NCBI GenBank assembly: GCA_964628685.1
Contig: CAZVNM010000003.1
Coordinates: 434,001-498,000 of the forward strand
Direction: 5' to 3'
Source: CALMEC01 sp964628685
Lineage (GTDB): Bacteria > Actinomycetota > Thermoleophilia > Miltoncostaeales > Miltoncostaeaceae
Length of the DNA: 64,000 nt
Shown piece after piece: positions 1 through 8,990 of this stretch. Positions within the stretch are counted from its first letter, which is position 1, and every line of letters begins with the position of its first letter. The notes under the pieces were generated by a model. It was not told the origin of the DNA and searched no databases. It saw nothing but the letters and a program-made list of their open reading frames with translations. The translations under genes and the position numbers were made by a program.

Positions 1-1102
1 CCCCGGACAGCGTGCAGCGGATCGCGAGGGTCAGCCCGGCGGGCGACCCGCAGGCGCCACCGCGGTAGATCGCCGGCAGCAGGGTGGGGCCGCGGCGCAC
101 GCCCTCGCACGCGTCCAGGGCGGGTGCCACGAACAGATGGAAGGAGGTGAACGCCGACGCCGGGTTACCGGGCAGGCCGAAGACGAGCTGCGGTGCCGCC
201 CCCGCACGGTCGCGGACCCCGAACCAGGTCGGCCGGCCGGGCCGCACGCCCACGCCCCGGAATACCTGCCGGACGCCGCGCGATTCGAGCGCCGGCCGAA
301 CGTGGTCGTGTGCGCCGTCCGAGATGCCTCCTGTGATCACCACCACGTCGGCGGCCGCCAGCGCGTCGGACACGGCGTCCTCGGTCGGGCCGCGCTCATC
401 GGACACCCGCGCGCGGGAGAAGGTGACGATGCCGCCGGCGGCGCTCACCAGGTGCTCGAGCATCGGGACGTCGGCATCGTGGATCTGCCCGGGTGCCGGA
501 TCCGCACCGGGTTCGGTGAACTCGTCGCCGGTGCCCACGATCGCCACACGCGGCGCACGATGCACCTCGAGCTCGGTGATGCCGAGCGCGGCGATCGCCC
601 CGCAGTCGCCGGCCGTGAGTCGGTGGCCCCGGTGGATGACGGTCACCCCGGACCGGATGTCGTCGCCGCGCGGACGCACATGGTGCCCCGGCACGACCGC
701 TGCCGTGACGACCACGTCGACGCCGTCCACCCATGCGTCCCGCGCGGCGATGATCGCGTCCGCGCGGTCGGGCAGCGGCGCGCCGGTCGAGATCCGCATG
801 GCGGTCGCGGCGCGCAGCGGGTCCGGTGACGGTGCGCCCGCGCGCGATTCGCCCCGGATCCGAAGACGCACCGGATGGTCGGGTGCGGCGTCGACCGTGT
901 CGGCGGCGCGAACCGCGAAGCCGTCCCTGGCCGAACCGTCGAACGGCGGCAGGTCGGTGCGGCCGGCGATCGCCCGGGACGGCACCCGACCGCGGGCCAC
1001 GGTGAGGGCGACACGTTCGGTGTGCTGGGCGCGCACCTCGGCGGCGATGGCGGCGCGGGCGGCGTTCAGGTCGAGCGGCCCGTCCCGGTCCTCACCCCTC
1101 AT
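1..1102 (-). CDS. moeA: MoeA-type molybdopterin molybdenumtransferase (3' end outside window)
   Basis: The reading frame runs from an ATG at 1100-1102 leftward to the window edge without a stop. It encodes the MoeA pattern: an N-terminal segment ending in LPPFDGSARDGFAV, a central GDDIRSG, then the MoCF-binding domain with IVGTGDEF, ITGGISDGAHD and FGLPGNPAS. MoeA inserts molybdate into adenylylated molybdopterin in the cytoplasm. The start lies inside the mogA end (11 bp overlap), so the two are translationally coupled and work in consecutive cofactor steps. The C-terminal domain is only partly inside the window. Identification is firm from the motifs; the start is chosen by the overlap and the fit of the N-terminus. 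Confidence 0.9.
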   Translation of the reverse strand, partial: MRGEDRDGPLDLNAARAAIAAEVRAQHTERVALTVARGRVPSRAIAGRTDLPPFDGSARDGFAVRAADTVDAAPDHPVRLRIRGESRAGAPSPDPLRAATAMRISTGAPLPDRADAIIAARDAWVDGVDVVVTAAVVPGHHVRPRGDDIRSGVTVIHRGHRLTAGDCGAIAALGITELEVHRAPRVAIVGTGDEFTEPGADPAPGQIHDADVPMLEHLVSAAGGIVTFSRARVSDERGPTEDAVSDALAAADVVVITGGISDGAHDHVRPALESRGVRQVFRGVGVRPGRPTWFGVRDRAGAAPQLVFGLPGNPASAFTSFHLFVAPALDACEGVRRGPTLLPAIYRGGACGSPAGLTLAIRCTLSG

Positions 1103-1580
1103 CGTGGTGCGTCGGCCGGTCGAGCAGCTGGTCGAGCGCGTGTCCCATCACGTCGACCAGTGGCGCCCCGGCCTGGGCGATCGCGCTCGGCGTGCCCGGG
1201 AAGTTGATGATGAGCACGTTGTGGCGCATGCCCGCGACCCCCCGCGAGAGCATCCAGTGCGGCGTGTGCTCGCGCGATGCCAGTCGCATGGCCTCGGCGA
1301 TGCCCGGGGCCTCGCGGTCGATCACCTCGCGCGTGGCGTCCGGCGTGACATCGCTGGACGACAGCCCCGTGCCGCCGGCGGTGAGCACGAGATCGACCGA
1401 CTCGGAGTCCGCCCAGTGGCGCAGCCGTGCGGTGATGGTGTCGCGGTCATCCGGAATGAGTTCCGCGGCCACCACGCGGCCGCCGATCACGTCGGTGAAC
1501 GCGGCCAGTGCCGTGGTCGAGAGGTCGTCGCCGGCACCGGCGGCGCGACTGGTGGAGATCGTGATGGTGACGACGCGCAT
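1092..1580 (-). CDS. mogA: MogA/MoaB family molybdopterin adenylyltransferase-like protein
   Basis: A 162-residue protein with the MoCF-binding fold: it opens with VVTITISTSRAAGAGDD and carries LVLTAGGTGLSSSDVTPDAT, the signature of MogA, MoaB and Cnx1G that binds molybdopterin. Members adenylylate molybdopterin before MoeA inserts molybdenum. It is the upstream gene of the moeA overlap. MogA and MoaB cannot be separated by eye, so the symbol is provisional. Possible -10 matches exist further upstream on the minus strand, but none is convincing. Confidence 0.88.
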   Translation of the reverse strand: MRVVTITISTSRAAGAGDDLSTTALAAFTDVIGGRVVAAELIPDDRDTITARLRHWADSESVDLVLTAGGTGLSSSDVTPDATREVIDREAPGIAEAMRLASREHTPHWMLSRGVAGMRHNVLIINFPGTPSAIAQAGAPLVDVMGHALDQLLDRPTHHDEG

Positions 1581-1804
1581 CCTGTTCCGGCCCTCCGGCG
1601 GTCACGGTCGGTGACCTCATGATGGTACCGGCGCGCCCGCGTGCGGGGTGACGCCTCCACCGGTGCGGGTCGCACGGTTCCCGCCTCTGCATCCGAGGAG
1701 TCCGCGCGGTCGGTCGCCACCGGCGGCCGGGCGCCGGAGGTCGGCCGTCGTCGCGCCGCTCACCCGGGCGCGTGGTGACGGATGCGCCGGCCGGTGCCAA
1801 TCAC

Positions 1805-1810
1805 TACAAT
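1805..1810 (+). promoter_or_regulatory. -10 box TACAAT for a leaderless GTG start
   Basis: TACAAT ends six bases before the GTG at 1817. The spacing puts the transcription start on or next to the start codon. No clear -35 is visible. Confidence 0.5.
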
Positions 1811-1816
1811 CGCCGC

Positions 1817-3010
1817 GTGCGCACGAGGAGGATGAGCGGTCGTCTGGGCGTTGCGGTGATGGCCTGTGTGATCGGCGCATCGTCCGCCGTCGCCCAGGAG
1901 CCGGGAGGTCCGCCGCCGACTCCCGCCCCCGTCGATCCGGGTTCTGCGCTGCCCGCGCCCCCTCCAGACCCTGCGAAGCAGCAGCCGGCACCGGCGCCCC
2001 CGCGGCCACTGCCGGCCGAGCCGCTTCTCGGCCAGGACGGTCCGCGCCTCAGCGTCGTCATCCGCACCGAGCGCCCCCGACCGTTGCGTCGCGGCGATGC
2101 GGCGTGCGTCCAGCTCGTCCGCGCCGCCGTGGCGCCGCGCGCGGTGTGCGTGCTGGGCGGCGCGACCCCGACGGTTGAGACGCGCCTCGGGGATCGTCGC
2201 GAGCCGGCGCTCACGGCGACGATCGAGCGCCTCGGTCCGCGCGCGATGCGGGTCGTCGTCGACTCGGGTCCGCTCATGCTCCGTGGTGGAGTCCGGTACA
2301 CGGCGCGAACCGTCATCACCCGCGTCGGATCGCCGGAGCCCGCCGTCTCGGTCGAGGTCCCGTTCCGCTGGCGGGCCTGGCGTCTGGTGGGCTGCGCGCC
2401 GGCGGGCGCGACGCGCATCGTCCGCGGTCCGGCGACCGATCGTCGCGTGGGGATCTCGTTCGACGACGGCCCTGGCGGATGGACGCCCGCGGTGCTCGCC
2501 GTCCTGGCCGAGTATCGCGTGCACGCCACCTTCTTCGTGATCGGCGATCTCGTCCCGTGGCGTGCGGGGCTCCTTCGACGCGTCCTGGTCGAGGGGCACA
2601 TGATCGGCAACCACAGCCAGCATCACGAGATGCCGGCGCCGGCGTCCAGCATCGCCGCGGCGCAGCGCTCGATCCGCCGCGCGACCGGCTTCACGCCGTG
2701 CAGCTTCCGCCCGCCGGGCGGTTTCTACAACGCCGGGATGGGCGCCAACGTCGTGGCGATGCGGATGCGCACCATCATGTGGAGCATCGACACCCGCGAC
2801 TGGGCGCGGCCCGGGTCGTGGCGCATCGCCCAGACCGCGCTGCGGGCGCGGCCCGGCGACATCATCCTGATGCACGACGGTGGCGGTCAGCGTGCGCAGA
2901 CCGTCGCGGCGCTTCGCACCGTCCTGTCGGGACTGCGGGCGCGCGGCATCACCCCGGTGCCGATCGAGGAGCTCTTGGGGGCGACTCCCGAGTACGCGTA
3001 CGTCCCCTGA
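1817..3010 (+). CDS. secreted polysaccharide deacetylase (NodB domain)
   Basis: A 397-residue protein. A short basic N-terminus and hydrophobic stretch ending near SSAVAQ look like a signal peptide, followed by a Pro-rich linker (about residues 30-75) and a beta-rich domain. The NodB catalytic domain starts near residue 210: FDDGPGG (metal-binding Asp), GNHSQHHEM (the two His ligands), RPPGGFY and HDGGG. The family removes acetyl groups from peptidoglycan or other beta-1,4-linked N-acetyl sugars outside the membrane. The GTG at 1817 is preferred because a TACAAT box sits six bases before it; an ATG at 1832 is possible but its GGAG is too close. The substrate is not predictable. Confidence 0.87.
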   Translation: MRTRRMSGRLGVAVMACVIGASSAVAQEPGGPPPTPAPVDPGSALPAPPPDPAKQQPAPAPPRPLPAEPLLGQDGPRLSVVIRTERPRPLRRGDAACVQLVRAAVAPRAVCVLGGATPTVETRLGDRREPALTATIERLGPRAMRVVVDSGPLMLRGGVRYTARTVITRVGSPEPAVSVEVPFRWRAWRLVGCAPAGATRIVRGPATDRRVGISFDDGPGGWTPAVLAVLAEYRVHATFFVIGDLVPWRAGLLRRVLVEGHMIGNHSQHHEMPAPASSIAAAQRSIRRATGFTPCSFRPPGGFYNAGMGANVVAMRMRTIMWSIDTRDWARPGSWRIAQTALRARPGDIILMHDGGGQRAQTVAALRTVLSGLRARGITPVPIEELLGATPEYAYVP

Positions 3011-3106
3011 GGTCGCGATGAGCCGGTGACGGGCGGAGGTCGGCCCGGCGGGCGCGAGGTGGCCGGGCCGGAAACGTCACGGGTGTGTGTCGCGTGGGAC
3101 GGCTTC

Positions 3107-3165
3107 GTTCCAAGTGAACGGTCCGCGACGTTCGATTGAGCGTCGGCGACGGTTCAATTGCACAC
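3107..3165. repeat. cluster 1 of 22-bp-spaced CAATTG-like boxes (three boxes)
   Basis: Between the convergent deacetylase and ddl genes lie three boxes with cores at 3111-3116 (caagtg), 3133-3138 (cgattg) and 3154-3159 (caattg), spaced 22 and 21 bp. They fit a shared consensus GTTCAATTGNACG, the first one in reverse orientation. The same arrangement recurs near 17.1 and 35.0-35.4 kb. Function unknown. Confidence 0.6.
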
Positions 3166-3248
3166 GTACCCCGCGCGAAACGGCGATGCGCCCGACGGGA
3201 CGGGTGCCTGCTCACGGGGCCCGGAAACCACGGCACGGCCCCGCGGTC

Positions 3249-4265
3249 CTACCGCTGCCCGTCGATCTCCAGCGCCAGGTCGATGAGCCGCTCCACCAGT
3301 TCCGCGTAGCCGATCCCCGTCGCCTCGAAGAGCTTCGCGTAGACGCTCGTCGGGGTGAACCCCGGGATCGTGTTGATCTCGAGCACCCGGGCATCGCCCG
3401 AGTCCTCCACGAAGAAGTCGATGCGGGCCATGCCCACGCAACCGATCGCCAGGAACGCGCGCCGGGCGATGTCGCGCAGGCGCTCGGTGAGCTCGTCGGG
3501 CAGCGATGCCGGCACCGTCAGCTCCATGCGGCCGGGCAGGTACTTGGTGTCGTAGTCGTACCACTCGCTGTCGTAGCTCAGCTCGGCGACGGGAGAGAGC
3601 TCCAGGGTGTCGTTGCCGAGCACCCCGACCTCCACCTCGCGGCCCGTCATGCCGCGTTCGACGAGCACCTTGCGGTCGTGGCGCAGGGCCTCCTCGATCG
3701 CGGCGTCCAGCTCGCCGGGGTCGGCGACCCGTGAGATGCCGACGCTCGAACCCAGTCGTGCCGGCTTGACGAACACCGGGTAGGGCAGCCGGTCGTCCAC
3801 GCGCCGACGCACCCCGTCGGGGTCCGCGGCCCACTGGAACGCCCAGACCTCCTCGCTCTCCACCACCGGGATGTCGAGGGAGCGCGCGACGACCTTGAAC
3901 ATCGCCTTGTCCATCGCGATGGCGGAGGCGCCCACCCCGGCGCCCACGTACGGCACGCCGGCGATCTCGCAGAGGCCCTGCACCGTGCCGTCCTCACCGT
4001 AGGGGCCGTGCAGGGCGGGGAACACGACGTCCACCTCCTGCGTGTGCCCGCTCGTGAGCGACGCGATGTGGCCGCGCCCGTCCGAACCGGGCACGAGCGC
4101 CACCGGCTCGCCGTCCAGCGACCACCCGCCGTCACGGTCGATGAGGACCGGGAACACCTCGTAGCGCTCCGGGTCGAGCGCGCGGGCGACGCTCGCCCCC
4201 GAGACGAGCGACACCTCGTGCTCGCCGCTTCGCCCGCCCATCAGAACGGCGATCCGTCGCCTCAT
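3249..4265 (-). CDS. ddl: D-alanine--D-alanine ligase
   Basis: A 338-residue ATP-grasp ligase joining two D-alanines for the peptidoglycan pentapeptide. Visible signatures: N-terminal VLMGGRSGEHEVSLVSG, HGPYGEDGTVQG, VKPARLGSSVGIS in the ATP-grasp core and the C-terminal metal-binding LEINTIPGFTPTS. Length is normal for the family. Its ATG overlaps the stop of pknB in an ATGA, so it is the last gene of the kinase/cell-wall operon, which fits a role supplying precursor to the penicillin-binding protein encoded upstream. Confidence 0.95.
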   Translation of the reverse strand: MRRRIAVLMGGRSGEHEVSLVSGASVARALDPERYEVFPVLIDRDGGWSLDGEPVALVPGSDGRGHIASLTSGHTQEVDVVFPALHGPYGEDGTVQGLCEIAGVPYVGAGVGASAIAMDKAMFKVVARSLDIPVVESEEVWAFQWAADPDGVRRRVDDRLPYPVFVKPARLGSSVGISRVADPGELDAAIEEALRHDRKVLVERGMTGREVEVGVLGNDTLELSPVAELSYDSEWYDYDTKYLPGRMELTVPASLPDELTERLRDIARRAFLAIGCVGMARIDFFVEDSGDARVLEINTIPGFTPTSVYAKLFEATGIGYAELVERLIDLALEIDGQR

Positions 4266-6268
4266 GGTCCCCCCCGATCCGGTTCACGTTGTCGGCCGTT
4301 GCCCTGGCCGTTGTTGCCACTGTTGCCGGGGCCGTCCGAGACGATCAGCTCCACGGCCGTGTTGGCGGGATCGACCATCGTCCCGGCCGGAGGATTCTGA
4401 CCGACGACGGTTCCGTCCGGCTCGTTGCTGTTGGGGTCGATGCCGCTGGTGGGTGGCGGGAACCCCTGCTGGGTCAGCTTGGCCGCGGCGTCGGCGGCGT
4501 TGTTGCCCACGACGTCCGGCATCGCGATGGTGCCCGGGGGCGTGGTGTCGGTGGGGGTGGTGTCGACGGGTGGGGGCGGCGGTGCCTTGGCGATCGTGAT
4601 CGTGACCGTCGAATCCTCGGCGACGTCCGTCCCGGGCGCGGGGTCCTGGCCGACGACGGTGCCGGGGTCGCGCTTGTTCGTCTCGCGTTCCACCACGTTC
4701 CACTTCAGGTTGGCCTTCTCGATCTCGGCCTTGGCCGTGTCGACGCCCTTCAGCTGCACGTTGGGCACCGTCGTGCGCGGCATGCCGGTCGACACCGTCA
4801 GGGTGATCGTCGTGCCCTTCGGCACCCGTCCCGCGGCCGGGGTCTGCGCGGCGACATCCCCGCGGCCGTGCTCGCGGCTGGGCTCATCCTTGCGCGAGAC
4901 CTTGAAGTCCAGTTGCTCGAGTGTGGCCTTCGCCTCCTCGTACGGCTCGCCCACCACGTCCGGCAGGTCCTGCATCTCCTGCCCCTTGCTGACGTACACC
5001 TGCACCTGGGCGCCCTCCTTCGCCCGGTCGCCGCCGGCGGGGTCGGTCGAGATCACGATGCCGCGCTGGATCTTCGGGTCGAACCGCTCCACCGCCACCG
5101 GCTCGAACTTCGCGCGGGTCAGGTCGGCCATCGCGACGGCCTGCGCCTTGCCCGCCACGTCTGGCACGGCGACGGTCGTCTCCCTGCCCGCCAGCACCAG
5201 CGCCACGATCCCCCCGACGAGGGCGAGGAGCAGGATCACGGCGAGCCCGATCAGGAGACCGCGTTTGCTCTTCTCGTCCTCGGGTGGCGGCACCGGCACT
5301 TCTCGCTGCGGAACCTGACGCGCCACCTGCTTCACGGCACGGGGCGCCACACGGGTGGCCTCCGTGCGCTGACGCAGCATGGCGGTCGGCTGATCGATGG
5401 GCGGCATGATCTGCGTGCGCTGATCGCCGGTGGGCTGGGGCAGCCCGTCGCGGATCTCGAGCAGCGCGGCCGAGAACTCCTCGGCGGTGCGGTAGCGGCT
5501 GCCCGGCCGCTTCTCGAGCGCCTTCACGACGATGGCGTCGAGCCCGGGCGGCACGTCCGGGTTCAGAAGGCGCGGCGCGATCGGCGGTTCGTTGACCTGC
5601 CGCATCGCCACCGCAACCGGCTTGTCGCCGTCGAACGGCACCCGGCCGGTGAGCATTTCGTAGAGGACGATGCCGACCGAGTAGCAGTCGCTGGCGGTGG
5701 TCACGTCGTCGCCGCGCGCCTGCTCCGGTGACAGGTACTGCGCCGTGCCGATGACCGAGCCCACCTCGGTCATGCCGGCGTCGTCACCGGCCCGGGCGAT
5801 GCCGAAGTCGGTCACCTTGAGGTGGCCGTCCTCGGCGACGATCACGTTCTGCGGCTTGACGTCGCGGTGGATCACGTCGCGCTTGTGGGCGGCGCCCAGC
5901 GCGGCCAGGATCTGCAGGGCGGCGTCCACGGCGTGGCGCGGCGCCAGCCTGCCGTGGTCCTTGATGATCTCCTTGAGATCCGGCCCCGGCAGGTACTCCA
6001 TCACGATGTAGTAGCTGCCCTCGGCCTCGCCGCGGTCGAACACCGCGACGATGTTGGGGTGCGACAGGCTGGCGGCCGCCGAGGCCTCCCGCCGGAAGCG
6101 TTCGACGAAGTCGGGGTCGCTCGCGTAGCGGTCCGACAGGATCTTGACGGCCACCTTGCGGCCGAGCAGCCGGTCGTCGGCCAGCCACACGCGCGCCATG
6201 CCGCCGGCGCCGATCTGGCGCTCGATCTGGTAGCGGTCGTTGATGACGATGCCGGGTCCGATCGTCAT
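4262..6268 (-). CDS. pknB: PASTA-domain Ser/Thr protein kinase (PknB/StkP type)
   Basis: A 668-residue membrane kinase. The cytoplasmic kinase domain (about residues 10-275) has the glycine loop GAGGMARVW, catalytic HRDVKPQNV and DFGIARA. A single membrane segment follows (GLLIGLAVILLLALVGGIVA, near residue 380), then four extracellular PASTA repeats to about residue 645, with a Pro/Thr-rich linker before the last and an Asn/Gly-rich tail. PASTA kinases bind muropeptides or lipid II and phosphorylate growth and division proteins, including FHA partners such as those encoded upstream. The ATG at 6266-6268 overlaps the pbpA stop as ATGA and begins right before the kinase fold. Confidence 0.95.
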   Translation of the reverse strand: MTIGPGIVINDRYQIERQIGAGGMARVWLADDRLLGRKVAVKILSDRYASDPDFVERFRREASAAASLSHPNIVAVFDRGEAEGSYYIVMEYLPGPDLKEIIKDHGRLAPRHAVDAALQILAALGAAHKRDVIHRDVKPQNVIVAEDGHLKVTDFGIARAGDDAGMTEVGSVIGTAQYLSPEQARGDDVTTASDCYSVGIVLYEMLTGRVPFDGDKPVAVAMRQVNEPPIAPRLLNPDVPPGLDAIVVKALEKRPGSRYRTAEEFSAALLEIRDGLPQPTGDQRTQIMPPIDQPTAMLRQRTEATRVAPRAVKQVARQVPQREVPVPPPEDEKSKRGLLIGLAVILLLALVGGIVALVLAGRETTVAVPDVAGKAQAVAMADLTRAKFEPVAVERFDPKIQRGIVISTDPAGGDRAKEGAQVQVYVSKGQEMQDLPDVVGEPYEEAKATLEQLDFKVSRKDEPSREHGRGDVAAQTPAAGRVPKGTTITLTVSTGMPRTTVPNVQLKGVDTAKAEIEKANLKWNVVERETNKRDPGTVVGQDPAPGTDVAEDSTVTITIAKAPPPPPVDTTPTDTTPPGTIAMPDVVGNNAADAAAKLTQQGFPPPTSGIDPNSNEPDGTVVGQNPPAGTMVDPANTAVELIVSDGPGNSGNNGQGNGRQREPDRGGP

Positions 6269-7698
6269 GGGCGCTCCAGTGCCGCACGCATGACCTTGGC
6301 CGCGATGGGTGCGGCCACCACGCCACCGGTGCCGCTGGTGTTCTCGACCCGCACGGCGACCGCGACGCGGGGGTTGTCGGCCGGGGCGAACCCGATGAAC
6401 CACGCCATGTTGCCGCCGGGGACGTCGGCGGTGCCGGTCTTGCCGGCCACCTCGAGGCCCGAGAGCGCGGCGGCGGTTCCTGTTCCCTCTCTGACCACGT
6501 TCCTCATCATGTCCGATACCTGGCGGGCGACGTCGGGGGGGATGGCCTGGCCCAGCTCGTCCGGGCGGGCCTCGCGAACGATGTCACCCCTGCGGTCGCG
6601 CACCCGCGAGACCAGGTACGGCCGCATGAGCTTGCCCCCGTCTCCGATCGCCGCGGCCGTCATGGCCATCTGCAGGGGCGTCACCAGGAGCTGCTCCTGC
6701 CCGATGGCGATGCGCGGGGCGTCGATGCCCTGCTCGCCGTTGGGAAGGAGCTTCCCGCCACGGTAGCGCCCCGAGGCCGAGACCTCGCTGGACGGCAGGT
6801 CGGTCAGCGGCGGGCGGCTGCCGAACCCGAGGTCGCTCATCTGGTCGCCCAGGCGACCGGGGCCGAGCTCCTGGCCGAGTCGGGCGAAGGTCGTGTTGAT
6901 CGACTTGGTCAGGGCGGTCGTCAGGTCGTGACGGCCGTACACAGCGCCGCCGAAGTTGCGGATGGCGGTCCCGGTCACCGTGAACGTGCCGGTGTCGTCG
7001 TAGGTGCTGGACGGGGTCGCGATGCCGTTTCGCAGGGCGGCGGCGGTGGTCACCACCTTGAAGGTCGAGCCCGGCGGCTGGCCGCCCTGCGTGGCCCGGT
7101 TGAGGAGCGGGGATCCCGATCGTCTGGTGATGGCGGCGTAGTTGGTCGCCACGTCCTGCAGGTTGAAGCCCGGATTGGACGACATGGCGAGCACCGCGCC
7201 GCTTCGCGGGTCGAGCGCCACCACCGCGCCGGGCGAGCCGGTGCCCGCCAGGGCCTCGTTGGCCACGCGCTGCACACGGGTGTCGATGGTGAGCTGCACG
7301 TCGGCACCTTCCTTGGTGTCCAGGTTGAGGCGCTCCAAAAGCGGCTGCGCCCCATAGCTTCCGCCCAGGTAGCGGTTGAACGCCGCCTCCACCCCCGACT
7401 GGCCCAGCTGCGGCGAGGCGTATCCCACCACGTGGGGGGCCATGGCGCCGTTGGGGTAGATCCGCCGAAAGACGGTCCGGCCGCCCGACTTGGCCGGCAC
7501 GCTGCGCGCCAGAAGCTTGCCGTCGGCCGTGATGATGCGGCCGCGGTCGACCATCCGCTCGCGCTCGTAGAGGTACGGGTTGTCCTCACGTCGTGCCAGC
7601 GACCCGGCGCGCACCACCTGCCACCAGGCGAGGAACACCGCCAGCAGGGCGAAGGCCACGAGGATGACCATGTAGACGCGGTGGATGGACCGGTTCAC
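6265..7698 (-). CDS. pbpA: class B penicillin-binding protein / peptidoglycan transpeptidase (PbpA type)
   Basis: A 477-residue bitopic transpeptidase with one N-terminal membrane segment (VYMVILVAFALLAVFLAW), a dimerisation domain and a transpeptidase domain containing STFK (about residue 210, catalytic Ser), SIN (about 265) and KTGTAD (about 419). It cross-links peptidoglycan in a complex with the SEDS polymerase encoded immediately upstream. The GTG at 7696-7698 overlaps the ftsW/rodA stop as GTGA, matching the other junctions of this operon; a start 14 codons upstream is possible but would lie inside the neighbour. Confidence 0.93.
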   Translation of the reverse strand: MNRSIHRVYMVILVAFALLAVFLAWWQVVRAGSLARREDNPYLYERERMVDRGRIITADGKLLARSVPAKSGGRTVFRRIYPNGAMAPHVVGYASPQLGQSGVEAAFNRYLGGSYGAQPLLERLNLDTKEGADVQLTIDTRVQRVANEALAGTGSPGAVVALDPRSGAVLAMSSNPGFNLQDVATNYAAITRRSGSPLLNRATQGGQPPGSTFKVVTTAAALRNGIATPSSTYDDTGTFTVTGTAIRNFGGAVYGRHDLTTALTKSINTTFARLGQELGPGRLGDQMSDLGFGSRPPLTDLPSSEVSASGRYRGGKLLPNGEQGIDAPRIAIGQEQLLVTPLQMAMTAAAIGDGGKLMRPYLVSRVRDRRGDIVREARPDELGQAIPPDVARQVSDMMRNVVREGTGTAAALSGLEVAGKTGTADVPGGNMAWFIGFAPADNPRVAVAVRVENTSGTGGVVAAPIAAKVMRAALERP

Positions 7699-8990
7699 GC
7701 GGGCCTGGCCGGTCGTCGGGTGCGCGAGCTGATGACGCACAGGAGCGCCACCGCGGCGAAGTTGGTGACGATGCTCGACCCGCCGTAGCTCATGAACGGC
7801 AGGGTCACGCCGGTCAGCGGCACCACGCGGACGATGCCGCCCACGATCAGGAAGGTCTGGAACGCGAACACCGTCGTGAGCCCGGCGGCCAGGAGCTTGC
7901 TGAAACCGTCGTTGGCCTGCGCGGCGATCACGTATCCGCGCTGGCAGATCAGCAGGAAGACCACCAGCACGGCGAGCGCACCCACGTAGCCCAGTTCGTT
8001 GCCGATGGCCGAGAAGATGAAGTCGGTGCGCAGTTCGGGGACGATCGTGCGGCCGTCGTCGGCCACCAGGAACCCGCGGCCGAACCCGGGGCCCACCACA
8101 CCGCCCTCGGCCAGCGCGTAGAGCGACTGCACCATCTGGTACCCGGTGTCCTGCGGGTCGGCGAACGGGTTGATCCAGCTGCCCACACGGTCGCGGATGC
8201 GGGGCACACCGGCGTATACCACGAGCGACCCGGCCAGGAACATCAGAAAGCCCGCCACCGGGTAGGCCGTGCGACCGGTGGCCATGTAGAGCATGGCCAG
8301 CAGGATCCCGACGAACAGGAGCGCCGTGCCGAAGTCGTTCAGCACGACCACCGTCACCAGGGCGATCCCCACGAACGCCAGCACCGGCCCCAGGTGGCGC
8401 ATCGCCGGCACCGGCATGCCCAGGAACCGCGTGGTGGGGATGGCCAGCACCTCGCGACGGTCGCGCAGATACCCGGCCAGGAAGATGACCAGGAGCACCT
8501 TGGCGAACTCACCGGGTTGGATCGACTGGCCGCCGCCGATGGGGATCCACAGCTTGGCGCCGTTCTGCTCGCGGCCGAGCACCATGGTGAGAAGCAGGAG
8601 CCCCACCGTGCTGAGGCCGATGATGTACGTGTAGTCCTCGAGCACCCGGTGGTCGCGCACGACGAGGAGCACCAGGGTGAAGGCGATGGCGCCCGCCACC
8701 ACCCACAGGAGCTGGTCGGCCCCGTAGGCGGGGGAGATGCGGTGCAGCTCCACGAGCCCGATCGCCACGAGCACACCCACGAGCGGCAGCAGGTAGGGGT
8801 CGGCCTGGGGCGCCAGCAGACGCAGCATCAGGCTCATGCCGACGAAGACCGCGAACCCGGCGGCCACCGCGGCCACGGGACCCGCGCGGTACGCGCCGGC
8901 GTTTGCGGTCGCGACGGAGGCGGCGCCGACCAGCGCCAGGATGCCGGGCACGACGAGGAACGTCGTCTCCCGGGTGCGCCGTGAGCTCAC
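7695..8990 (-). CDS. SEDS-family peptidoglycan glycosyltransferase (FtsW/RodA)
   Basis: A 431-residue protein with about ten membrane segments. SEDS hallmarks are visible: ILVAIGLVELHRI near the start, GGGQSIQPGEFAKV, the NPFADPQDTGYQMVQSLYAL loop and C-terminal PLTGVTLPFMSYGGSS. SEDS proteins polymerise lipid II together with a class B PBP, here the next gene. The operon position matches mycobacterial rodA, but FtsW and RodA cannot be separated by sequence alone, so no symbol is given. The GTG at 8988-8990 overlaps the phosphatase stop as GTGA. Confidence 0.93.
   Translation of the reverse strand: MSSRRTRETTFLVVPGILALVGAASVATANAGAYRAGPVAAVAAGFAVFVGMSLMLRLLAPQADPYLLPLVGVLVAIGLVELHRISPAYGADQLLWVVAGAIAFTLVLLVVRDHRVLEDYTYIIGLSTVGLLLLTMVLGREQNGAKLWIPIGGGQSIQPGEFAKVLLVIFLAGYLRDRREVLAIPTTRFLGMPVPAMRHLGPVLAFVGIALVTVVVLNDFGTALLFVGILLAMLYMATGRTAYPVAGFLMFLAGSLVVYAGVPRIRDRVGSWINPFADPQDTGYQMVQSLYALAEGGVVGPGFGRGFLVADDGRTIVPELRTDFIFSAIGNELGYVGALAVLVVFLLICQRGYVIAAQANDGFSKLLAAGLTTVFAFQTFLIVGGIVRVVPLTGVTLPFMSYGGSSIVTNFAAVALLCVISSRTRRPARPA

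Noticed and set aside
3011..3248. Terminator or small gene after ddl and the deacetylase
   Set aside because: No hairpin of convincing length and no frame with a start signal; only the CAATTG box cluster is visible.
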